Positions 22,985 through 30,665 of a stretch of 39,417 nucleotides of DNA are shown one piece after another. The position numbers and the translations under genes were made by a program. The notes under the pieces were generated by a model. It did not search any database and had not been told where the DNA came from. It was given only the letters and a program-made list of their open reading frames with translations. The DNA comes from Myxococcales bacterium (GTDB lineage: Bacteria > Myxococcota_A > Polyangia > GCA-2747355), in NCBI GenBank assembly GCA_020431405.1, contig JAGQIK010000514.1, positions 1 to 39,417 of the forward strand. The letters run 5' to 3'. Every line of letters begins with the position of its first letter. The stretch's first letter is position 1.

Positions 22985-25777
22985 ATGTCCCGTAAGCAAC
23001 GTCGCCATCCGGAGTCGCACTACGGCGGTCGCGATATCGAGCTTCGCGCCGAGCCGCCGCCCGCCGAAGAGCTGCCGCCCACCGGGCGGGTGCGCCGTCG
23101 CGCGTTTCTTGGTGGCCTCGCCGCGGCCGGCGTGATCGGCAGCGCCGCCTGCAAGAAGAAGCCGAGCGGCCAGGGCGCGGGCAGCGGCGCGACCAAGCGC
23201 GTCAACGTCGACTCGCCGCGTCAGCACGGCATCGGCGACAGCAAAGGCTCGGTCTCGCCGCCCGAAAAGAACGTGCCCAACAACATCTTGGCGCAGTGTC
23301 CGTATTGCGGCGTCGGCTGCGGCACGCTGATCCAGGTCGAGAAGGGGCGCATCGTCGGCATGAAACCCGACCCCAAGCACCCCACCAACCGCGGCCTGCA
23401 GTGCATCAAGGGGCTGACCTCGGCCGAGGCGATCTACGTCGATCGGCTCACCAAGCCGCTAGTGCGCAAGGACATGACCGACATCCTGAAGGGGCACGTC
23501 AGCAAGACCAAAGGGCGCTTCGACGCGTCGGTCTTTCGCGAGGCGAGCTGGGAGGAGGCCGAGCACATCGTCGTCGAGCAGATCGCCGGCATCGTCAAGA
23601 AGCACGGCGGCAACTCGGTGGGGCTGTATGGCTCGGGGCAGCTGCCGGTCGAAGGGCAGTGGCTCGAGAACCTGTTCATGAAGGGCGTGCTCGGCTCGAA
23701 CACCATCGAAGCCAACGCGCGCATGTGTATGACGTCGGCGGTGACGGGCTACTTCAAGTCGTTCGGCTCGGACACGCCGCCGACCGCCTACGACGACATC
23801 GAGCTGGCCGACATGGTCACGCATTGGGGTCACAACGCGCGCGGTTCGCACCCGATCATCTTCTGGCGCATCGCCGACCACAAGTCGAAGACCGGCATCC
23901 CGACGCTGGTTGTCGATCCGCGGCGCACCGGCACGGTGCAGGGCTACGAAGAGATCGCCAAGACGCCCAACGCTTATCACTTCTCGACGATCAACGGCGA
24001 CATCTCGATCCACAACGCCATCGCGCACGTGCTGCTGACCAAGCACGAGAAGGCCTGCGACTTCGACTTTCTCAAGAAGCACACCACGGGCTGGGAGAAG
24101 TACATCAAGGCGTGCAAGGAGCGCTACTCGCCCGAGCAGGTAAAAGACATCACCGGCATCAGCCCCGCCTATCTGCGCAAGGTCGCCGCCGAGTGGGCCG
24201 AGGCGTCGATCAAGGGCAAGAAGCGCGGCAAGGGCGGCGTGCTGTCGTTCTGGGGCATTGGCTACAACCAGCACCTGCACGGCCAGAACAACACGGTGAG
24301 CCTGATCAACTTGATGGCGCTCTCGGGCAACATCGGGCGCCCCGGCTGCGGACCGTTTTCGATGACCGGCCAGCCCAACGCCATGGGCGAGCGGCTCACC
24401 GGCGGACTGACTGGGCGACTGCCCTTCAACCAGGGCATCGCCAACCAGTCGTGGCGCGATCACATCGCCGACAGCTGGCGCATCCCGCGCGACCGGCTCG
24501 CCGGCGTCTCCAAGCTGAGCAACACCGGCTACGCCGTCGGCATGATGGAGCGCGCGCTCAAGGGCGAGGTCAAGGCGATGTTCTTGATCTACGCCACGCA
24601 CATCGATCTGCCCGACCAGCACACGCTGGTGCGCCCGGCGCTGAGCAAGATGTTCAACGTGGTGCAGGAGATCTATCGCCACGCGCCCAACAACCTCTAC
24701 GCCGACGTGATCCTGCCGGCGGCGACATGGGGCGAGTGGGTCGGCGGCACGTACATCCAGTCGGAGCGCCGCTTCTACGTCACCGATGGCACGGCCAACC
24801 CGATCCCGGGCACGCGCCCCGACATCGACATGGTCATCGACAAGGGCAAGGCCATCGCCGAGAAGCTCGGGCTCGATGGCGAGAAGATCTTTCCCTACAA
24901 GCGCAAGAAGAACGGCTTCTACGACCCCGAAGACGTCTTTCGCGACATCGTCGTCGCGTCGAAGGGATCGGACGCCGACCTGACCGGCATGCTCGAGGTC
25001 GAAAAGCGCGACAAGGTTGGCCTCTACGATCAGATCCGCAAGCACCGCGGCATGCAGTGGCCGGCGCCGACCTACGAGATCGCCAAGAAGGGCGGCACGC
25101 CGCGGCGCTACATGTCGCAGGAGCACTGGGCGGGCAAGCCCTACGGCGAGTTTCGCACCGCCGACGGCAAGCTGCACATCCACCTCTGCGAGCAGGACTA
25201 CTCCAAGCGCAAGGAGATCACGGCGCAGCTCGCGCGCGCGGGCACCGAAGAGGGCTTCTACCTGATCGACAACTACCATCTGCTGGTGCAGGCGCGTGAC
25301 ATGGGCCTCACGCCCGAGCTGCCCGACGCCGAGCACCGCGACAAGACGTGGCAGAAGATCCCCAAGGACAAATACCCCTACTGGCTCGGGCTCGGTGTGG
25401 TCTACGAGCACTTCCACACCGCCAAGACCGTGCGCTCGGGCACGACGCGGCGGCTGGTGCCCGAGCAGTACCTCGAGATGCATCCCGACGACGCCAAGAC
25501 GCTCGGCATCAAGGACGGCGAGTGGGTACGCGTCATCACGCGGCGCGGCAGCTACGAGGCGCGCGCGTCGATCGGGCTCGACTCGAAGGTCAAGCCGGCG
25601 CGCAACACGGTGCCGCGCGGCTACATGTTCAGCCCCTGGAACCTGTCGGTGGCCGACTCGGCGGACCCGAAGAAGAACCGCTGGCTCGTCAACGGCGTGA
25701 GCCATCGCGCGTTCGATCCGGTCAGCGGGCAGGCGGACTTCAAGAAGCTCGCCGCGCGCATCGAGAAGATCGGGTGA
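22985..25777 (+). CDS. napA: Periplasmic nitrate reductase catalytic subunit NapA
   Basis: 930 residues, about 100 longer than E. coli NapA. The signal RRRAFLGGLAAAG is Tat-type and is followed by GSAAC, so it may be a lipoprotein anchored after Tat export. The [4Fe-4S] Cys set is C105-C108-C112 and C140 (QCPYCGVGCG ... LQCIKG). The Mo-ligand Cys is C248 in RMCMTSAVTGYFKSFG, followed by PPTAYDDIELAD. Further matches are NLMALSGNIGRPG, GQPNAMGER, and YEHFHTAKTVRSGTTRRLVPE near the C-terminus, as in NapA rather than formate dehydrogenase. It reduces nitrate to nitrite at the bis-MGD molybdenum. It sits second in the operon, before two NapGH-like pairs; napB, napC and napD are not present. Confidence 0.93.
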   Translation: MSRKQRRHPESHYGGRDIELRAEPPPAEELPPTGRVRRRAFLGGLAAAGVIGSAACKKKPSGQGAGSGATKRVNVDSPRQHGIGDSKGSVSPPEKNVPNNILAQCPYCGVGCGTLIQVEKGRIVGMKPDPKHPTNRGLQCIKGLTSAEAIYVDRLTKPLVRKDMTDILKGHVSKTKGRFDASVFREASWEEAEHIVVEQIAGIVKKHGGNSVGLYGSGQLPVEGQWLENLFMKGVLGSNTIEANARMCMTSAVTGYFKSFGSDTPPTAYDDIELADMVTHWGHNARGSHPIIFWRIADHKSKTGIPTLVVDPRRTGTVQGYEEIAKTPNAYHFSTINGDISIHNAIAHVLLTKHEKACDFDFLKKHTTGWEKYIKACKERYSPEQVKDITGISPAYLRKVAAEWAEASIKGKKRGKGGVLSFWGIGYNQHLHGQNNTVSLINLMALSGNIGRPGCGPFSMTGQPNAMGERLTGGLTGRLPFNQGIANQSWRDHIADSWRIPRDRLAGVSKLSNTGYAVGMMERALKGEVKAMFLIYATHIDLPDQHTLVRPALSKMFNVVQEIYRHAPNNLYADVILPAATWGEWVGGTYIQSERRFYVTDGTANPIPGTRPDIDMVIDKGKAIAEKLGLDGEKIFPYKRKKNGFYDPEDVFRDIVVASKGSDADLTGMLEVEKRDKVGLYDQIRKHRGMQWPAPTYEIAKKGGTPRRYMSQEHWAGKPYGEFRTADGKLHIHLCEQDYSKRKEITAQLARAGTEEGFYLIDNYHLLVQARDMGLTPELPDAEHRDKTWQKIPKDKYPYWLGLGVVYEHFHTAKTVRSGTTRRLVPEQYLEMHPDDAKTLGIKDGEWVRVITRRGSYEARASIGLDSKVKPARNTVPRGYMFSPWNLSVADSADPKKNRWLVNGVSHRAFDPVSGQADFKKLAARIEKIG

Positions 25778-25781
25778 CCCC

Positions 25782-26399
25782 ATGAGCGAAGGCGTGGCGC
25801 GACGCACCGCCCTCGGCGCGCTGGTCGCCGGGGCGGTGGCCGGCGCCGCGGGCGTGTTCGCCAAGCCGCGTCGCGTCGAGGCTGCGCTGTTGCTGCGGCC
25901 GCCCGGCGCGCTGCCCGAGCCGGAGTTTCTCGCCGCCTGCGCGCGCTGCTTTCGCTGCGCCAACGCCTGTCCCAACGACTGTATCCAGATGCGCGGCCTC
26001 GCGAGCGGCCTGCGTCAAGCCTTCACCCCGGTGATCCGCGCGCGCGAGCGCGGCTGCACGCTGTGCGGCGAGTGCGCGCGCGTCTGCCCCACAGGGGCGC
26101 TGCGGCCGTTCGCCGCCACGCGCGAGGGCTGGAAGGCGGGCGTCAAGATGGGGCTGGCGCGCGTCAACAAGGCGATGTGCTACAGCTACCACGGCCGCAC
26201 CTGCGGCGCGTGTTATCGGGCCTGTCCGCTGGCCGGCGAGGCGATGACCATCGGCGTCTTCGAGACGCCGCACGTGCATCGCGACAAGTGCGTCGGCTGC
26301 GGGCTGTGCGAGCAGGCGTGCTTGCACTTGCCGCAGGCGATCCGCGTGATCCCTGTCGAGCGCCCGCGCGCGGCGCGCAGACGAAGGCGCGTCGCATGA
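25782..26399 (+). CDS. NapG-like ferredoxin with four [4Fe-4S] sites
   Basis: 205 residues, 4 bases after napA and overlapping the next gene at ATGA (26396-26399). The N-terminus has ARRTALGALVAGAV, a Tat-like signal without the full twin-Arg consensus. Four Cys motifs follow: CARCFRCANACPNDC (about 53), CTLCGECARVCP (about 96), CGACYRACP (about 150) and CVGCGLCEQAC (about 175). This is the NapG/NapF-like polyferredoxin layout. NapG passes electrons from NapH (quinol side) toward the periplasm. The adjacent NapH-like module in the next gene is its obvious partner. The export status depends on whether the short twin-Arg stretch works. Confidence 0.85.
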   Translation: MSEGVARRTALGALVAGAVAGAAGVFAKPRRVEAALLLRPPGALPEPEFLAACARCFRCANACPNDCIQMRGLASGLRQAFTPVIRARERGCTLCGECARVCPTGALRPFAATREGWKAGVKMGLARVNKAMCYSYHGRTCGACYRACPLAGEAMTIGVFETPHVHRDKCVGCGLCEQACLHLPQAIRVIPVERPRAARRRRRVA

Positions 26400-29300
26400 G
26401 ACGGAGATTGCCTCAGATCGCGCGGCGCGCGCTGCAGCTGGCGGTGCTGGCGTTCATCGTCTACGCCGCGCTGGGTGGGCCGTGGCGCAACTACAAGGTG
26501 GCGCACAACAACGCGCGCTTGGTGAGCCTGATGCACGGTGCGACGGTGGCCGCGCTCTATCGCGCCAACGAGCGCGCGCTGCGCCTGCTCGGCGATCCGT
26601 ATGGCGCGAGCCTCGGCTTTCTCGGCATGCCCGGCTCGGCGCGCCTGTTCGGCGTCGATCTCACCGATCCGGTGCTGGCGCTCGCGCACGTGATGCGCGC
26701 GCGCGCGCTGCCCGACAAGCTGGCGCTCGGTCTGCTCGCGCCGCTGCTGCTGGTGTTGCTGCTGGGCAAAGTCTTCTGCAGTCACCTCTGCCCGATGCGG
26801 CTCTGCTTCGAGCTCGCGCAGGCGGTGCGTCGCGGGCTGCTGCGGCTCGGCGTGCCGCTCGGCAGCTTGCGTGGCGGGCCACGTCTCGGCGGGTGGGTGC
26901 TGCTCGGCGGGCTGGTCGCGTCGACGTTGGTCGGCGGCGCGGTGTGGCTGCTGCTGCTGCCGTACTTCGCGCTCGGCGCGAGCCTCTTCGTAGCGCTGGC
27001 CGCGGGGGCGGCGAGCGGCCTCGTGTGGGTCGTCGGCGCGCTCGTCGTCGTCGATCTGGCGTTGGCGCCGGGCTACGTCTGTCACAACCTGTGCCCGACG
27101 GGGTTTCTGCTCGAGCAGCTCGGGCGGCTGGCGCTGATCAAGCTGCGCAAGCGCGGCACGCAGGACTGTCCGCCAGGCTGTGCGCAGTGCGTGACGCAGT
27201 GTCCGTACGGGCTCTCGCCGCGCGCGCAGACGCATCTCCCGGCGTGCGACAGCTGCGGGCGATGTGTCGCGGTGTGTCCGCTGCAGCGGCTCGAGCGCGG
27301 CTTGGCCACGGCGCGACGCGGCCGGCGCGTGGCGGCCGGCGCGGCGGCCGCGCTGCTCGTGCTGCTGACGTTTGCCGGCGCCGCCGAGGCGCACCACAAC
27401 AAGGGGCTGCCGCACTACGGCTACTTCAAGAACTACCCGCAGGTGCCCACCAAGGAGTACGTGCGCATCCAGGGCCGCTGGGAGATCGGCGCCACGATCT
27501 TCAACTTCCAGGGGCTCGATCGGCGCAGCGCGGACACCCCCAACGACGTCAAGATCTACTGCTACCTCTACGACCTCGCCGCCGATCGCGCCTATCTCGG
27601 GGCCGTTCGCTTCGTCATCGAAAAGGACGGCAAGCGCGTCAAGGCGTTCGCGCGCGAGCGCGTCGACGAAGAGGCGGTCTACTCGACGCGCGAGACGCTG
27701 CCCGAAAGCGGCGACTACGCGCTGGTCGCACACGTGGGCGGCGAGCGCGTGCAGCTGCCCTTCCACATCGACATCGCCTCCGAGGGGCCGTCGTTGGCGG
27801 CCATCGCCGGCATCGGTGGGCCGGTGCTGGCCGTGTTCGTGCTCGCGCTGATCGGTCGTCGTCGGCGCCGGCGGCGCGCGCGCTCGTCGTCGTCGCCGTC
27901 GTCGCAGCGCGCGCACACGGCGAGCGCCGCGGCCAGCGCCCTGCTGATCGCCTCGCTCGCGATGCCGGGGCTGGCGCGGGCCGAGACGCCGGCCTCGCAG
28001 CCGAGCTGTCACGGGGCCGGCGCCTACGCGCCCGGGCTCGGCGGCGCGGCGAAGGCGCACGGCCAGCATGCGATGCACGGCCAGCACGCGATGCACGGCA
28101 AGCACGCGATGCACGGCAAGCACGCTCGGATGAAGCACTACAAGACGCCCGCCGGCGCGGTGGTGATGGTGATGGGCGGCTTTCCTTTGTGGTGGCTGCT
28201 CGTCGGCGTGGCGCTGGTGATCGTGCTCTCGTTCGTGGCCACCGAGTGGCTGGCGCCGCGCGCCGGACGCGGTTTGCGCGTCAACCTGGCCAAGAACAAG
28301 CGCATCTATCGCTGGCTGCGCAGCCGCTGGTTTCAGGCGATCCCGCAGCTTCTGATGATCGCCGTGCTGGCGCTGCTGATCTACGTCGGCCTCGCCGGGA
28401 GCCGCGTCAAGAACCTCACGCCGGTGATGGTGTGGACCATCTGGTGGGGCGGGCTGATCTTCACTGTGCTGCTCTTCGGTGCGGCGTGGTGTTTCGTCTG
28501 TCCGTGGGACGGGCTGGCCAACCTGCTGTCGCGGCTGCGCCTCGCGCGGCGCGTCGAGGGGCTCTCGCTGCGCTGGTCGTTTCCGAGCTGGCTGAAGAAC
28601 GTCTACCCGGCCATCGCGCTCTTCTGCGTGCTGACTTGGCTCGAGCTCGGCTTCGGGGTGACCAGCGATCCGCGCTGGACGGCGTATCTCGGCCTCGGCA
28701 TGGCGGCGGCGGCGGTGATCTGCGCGCTGCTGTGGGGCGAGAAGGTCTTCTGCGCGCACCTGTGCCCGGTGGGCCGCATCTGCGGCGTGTACGGCAACTT
28801 CGCGCCGGTCGAGATCCGCGCCAAGAAGGCCAAGACCTGCGAGATGTGTCTCACCGAGGACTGCCTACACGGCAACAAGGACGGCTACGCCTGCCCGGTG
28901 GGCATCTCGCTCAAGCACGAGCGCATGGCGACGATGTGCACCATGTGCACCGAGTGTTTCAAGAGCTGCGACAAGCACAACGTCGCGATCAACCTGCGCC
29001 CCTTCGGTGCTGACCTGCGCGAGGTCAAAGCGCCGCGCGCCGACGTCGCCTGGCTGGCGGTGTTTCTGCTCGCGCTGACGCTCTTTCACGGGCTGTCGAT
29101 GACGCCCGCCTGGGAGAGCTTCGCGCCCGGGCAGATGAGCATTCTCAAGTGGTTGATGGTCACGCTGGGGCTGTCGCGCATCAGCAGCTTCACGCTGGGC
29201 ATGGCCGTGGCGATCGTCGTGCCGGCGCTCGCGTACCTGGCGAGCTGCCGGCTCGGCGCCTGGTGGGCGGGCGGCTCGGTGCCATGGCGCCAGCTGTTGG

Positions 29301-29683
29301 TGCGCTACGCGTACTCGCTGCTGCCCATCGCGCTCTTCTATCACCTCGCGCACAACCTGATGCACGTGATGATGGAGGGCACACACGTGGTGCCGCTGCT
29401 CTCCGATCCGCTCGGGCGCGGTGCCGATCTGTTCGGCACGGCGAGCGCGCAGCCGGCGGCGATCCTCTCGGAGAAGGCGCTGTGGGTCATGCAGATCGCG
29501 CTGATCTTGATCGGCCACGTCTACGGCGTGATCGTCGCGCACCGCAGCGCGCGCGCTCTCTATGAAAACAAACACGCGGCGCGGCGCTCGCTCTTGCCGA
29601 TGCTGCTGTTTGTCGTCGCGCTCTCGCTGGCTGCGCTCTACCTGATGCACATGGACATGAACATGCGCGTGGGGCGCATGTGA
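26396..29683 (+). CDS. Giant NapH / FixH-like / His-Met repeat / NosR-NapH-like fusion
   Basis: 1095 residues from the ATG at 26396, overlapping the NapG-like stop. Residues 1-330 are NapH-like: membrane helices, CSHLCP (about 128), CHNLCP (from 229), and CPPGCAQCVTQCP and CDSCGRCVAVCP ferredoxin sites (258-295). About 335-460 is a periplasmic region starting HHNKGLPHYGYFKNYPQ, FixH-like in its beta-sandwich character. A membrane helix and poly-Arg (about 467-495) lead to a signal-peptide-like segment (SLAMPGLARA), then a His/Met repeat (about 555-582). From 595 a second module has CFVCPWDG (about 700), CAHLCPVGRIC (about 785), two Cys4 sets (from 815 and 848) and about four helices, ending in MHMDMNM. 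No stop separates the parts. It probably carries quinol electrons and may bind copper at the His/Met repeat; the latter is inference. Confidence 0.82.
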   Translation: MRRRLPQIARRALQLAVLAFIVYAALGGPWRNYKVAHNNARLVSLMHGATVAALYRANERALRLLGDPYGASLGFLGMPGSARLFGVDLTDPVLALAHVMRARALPDKLALGLLAPLLLVLLLGKVFCSHLCPMRLCFELAQAVRRGLLRLGVPLGSLRGGPRLGGWVLLGGLVASTLVGGAVWLLLLPYFALGASLFVALAAGAASGLVWVVGALVVVDLALAPGYVCHNLCPTGFLLEQLGRLALIKLRKRGTQDCPPGCAQCVTQCPYGLSPRAQTHLPACDSCGRCVAVCPLQRLERGLATARRGRRVAAGAAAALLVLLTFAGAAEAHHNKGLPHYGYFKNYPQVPTKEYVRIQGRWEIGATIFNFQGLDRRSADTPNDVKIYCYLYDLAADRAYLGAVRFVIEKDGKRVKAFARERVDEEAVYSTRETLPESGDYALVAHVGGERVQLPFHIDIASEGPSLAAIAGIGGPVLAVFVLALIGRRRRRRRARSSSSPSSQRAHTASAAASALLIASLAMPGLARAETPASQPSCHGAGAYAPGLGGAAKAHGQHAMHGQHAMHGKHAMHGKHARMKHYKTPAGAVVMVMGGFPLWWLLVGVALVIVLSFVATEWLAPRAGRGLRVNLAKNKRIYRWLRSRWFQAIPQLLMIAVLALLIYVGLAGSRVKNLTPVMVWTIWWGGLIFTVLLFGAAWCFVCPWDGLANLLSRLRLARRVEGLSLRWSFPSWLKNVYPAIALFCVLTWLELGFGVTSDPRWTAYLGLGMAAAAVICALLWGEKVFCAHLCPVGRICGVYGNFAPVEIRAKKAKTCEMCLTEDCLHGNKDGYACPVGISLKHERMATMCTMCTECFKSCDKHNVAINLRPFGADLREVKAPRADVAWLAVFLLALTLFHGLSMTPAWESFAPGQMSILKWLMVTLGLSRISSFTLGMAVAIVVPALAYLASCRLGAWWAGGSVPWRQLLVRYAYSLLPIALFYHLAHNLMHVMMEGTHVVPLLSDPLGRGADLFGTASAQPAAILSEKALWVMQIALILIGHVYGVIVAHRSARALYENKHAARRSLLPMLLFVVALSLAALYLMHMDMNMRVGRM
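28061..28132 (+). repeat. Coding 18-bp tandem repeat (His/Met units)
   Basis: Four 18-base units encode GQHAMH, GQHAMH, GKHAMH and GKHARM, the last one diverged. The DNA is nearly identical between units, so the repeat is likely to vary in copy number. It sits at the join of the two halves of the 1095-residue protein, just after a signal-peptide-like helix, and is predicted to face the periplasm. Confidence 0.85.
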
Positions 29684-29994
29684 TGGCGCAGGCGATCGAC
29701 CGCCGCGCCTGGCTGCGCCAGGCCCTGCCGCGCGCAGCGCACGCCCTGCGCAGCGGCCTGTCGCAGGCGCCGGCGCCGCGGCTCGTCTTCGAGCACGAGC
29801 ACTGCATGCCCTACCGAGGCCCCGAGTGCGGCGCCTGCGCGGGGCTGTGTCCGCCCGGTCTCGACGGCTTGTGGCTGGTAGCCGGCAAGCCGCGCATCGA
29901 TGCCGACGCGTGCACGGGGTGCGGCGCTTGCGTCGAGGCCTGCCCGGTATCGCCGCCCGCCCTGCGCCTCTCGCGGCGCGAGGCCGCGCGGTGA
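29683..29994 (+). CDS. NapF-like small ferredoxin
   Basis: 103 residues. The start ATG at 29683 overlaps the previous TGA (TGATG), and its own stop overlaps the next GTG (GTGA), so translation is coupled on both sides. The N-terminus DRRAWLRQALPRA has a twin-Arg-like stretch but little hydrophobic core. Two [4Fe-4S] sites are CGACAGLCPPG and CTGCGACVEACP (about 47 and 80), with another Cys (HCMPYRGPEC) before the first, as in NapF. NapF is usually cytoplasmic and helps NapA maturation. Shorter than E. coli NapF (164 residues), lacking its first cluster region. Confidence 0.75.
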   Translation: MAQAIDRRAWLRQALPRAAHALRSGLSQAPAPRLVFEHEHCMPYRGPECGACAGLCPPGLDGLWLVAGKPRIDADACTGCGACVEACPVSPPALRLSRREAAR

Positions 29995-30665
29995 GCGAGA
30001 TCCGAAAGCCGCCGCTGCGGCCGCGCCGACTGCGTGCGCCGACCTCGCGGCGCGCTTTCCTCGCCGGCGGCGTCGGACTTTGCGCCGCCGGTGGCGCGCT
30101 GGCAGCCCTCGGGGCGGCGACCAGCAGCGAGAGCGCTTGGGGCATCGAGCACGACAGCCCGCCGGTCCGACCGCCCACCGCGCACGCCGACGACACGCGC
30201 TTCATCGCCGCCTGCGTGCGCTGTGGCCTCTGTGGCACCGTCTGCGAGAACGGCTGCATCCGCTTCTTCGGGCTCGACGCACAGGGCCACGGCGCGTTGA
30301 CGCCGTATCTCGACGTGCGGCGACGCTCGTGCACGCTGTGCATGCGCTGCACCAACATCTGCCCCACCGACGCCTTGAGCGCCGTGCCCGAGAACCTGCT
30401 GGCGGCCAGCGAGCAGGTGGCGATGGGCGTGGCGGTGGTCGACCGCGACCGCTGCTTGTCGTTCCTCGGGCGCATCTGCGGCTATTGCCACGACGCCTGC
30501 CCGCTGCCGCGCAAGGCGATCCGGCTGCGTCCGCCGGCGCGGCCCGAGGTGCTGCTCGACGGCTGCGTCGGCTGCGGCCGCTGCGTCGAGCACTGTCCCG
30601 CCGTGCCGACGGCCATCGATGTCGACGTCACGCGCGGGCGAAGAAAGCGCAGGCGCACGGCATGA
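29991..30665 (+). CDS. Second NapG-like Tat-exported ferredoxin
   Basis: 224 residues from a GTG at 29991. A canonical Tat signal (TSRRAFLAGGVGLCAAGG) precedes four [4Fe-4S] motifs: CVRCGLCGTVCENGC (about 70), CTLCMRCTNICP (about 113), CGYCHDACP (about 160) and CVGCGRCVEHCP (about 185). It resembles the first NapG-like protein but has a better Tat signal and is paired with the next NapH-like gene, with which it overlaps by 4 bases (ATGA). The operon thus has two G-type electron carriers. Whether both work in the same chain or with different partners cannot be told. Confidence 0.88.
   Translation: MSEIRKPPLRPRRLRAPTSRRAFLAGGVGLCAAGGALAALGAATSSESAWGIEHDSPPVRPPTAHADDTRFIAACVRCGLCGTVCENGCIRFFGLDAQGHGALTPYLDVRRRSCTLCMRCTNICPTDALSAVPENLLAASEQVAMGVAVVDRDRCLSFLGRICGYCHDACPLPRKAIRLRPPARPEVLLDGCVGCGRCVEHCPAVPTAIDVDVTRGRRKRRRTA

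Noticed and set aside
22985-25777. Formate dehydrogenase or arsenite oxidase in place of NapA
   Set aside because: The RMCMTSAVTGY Mo-Cys context, the PPTAYDDIELAD stretch and the C-terminal YEHFHT...R motif are those of NapA; there is no selenocysteine or Rieske partner.
26396-29683. Fusion as an assembly or frameshift artefact
   Set aside because: The frame stays open with sensible membrane and Cys motifs on both sides, and the junction codes for a plausible helix and repeat. I keep it as one gene, with the check stated in the findings.
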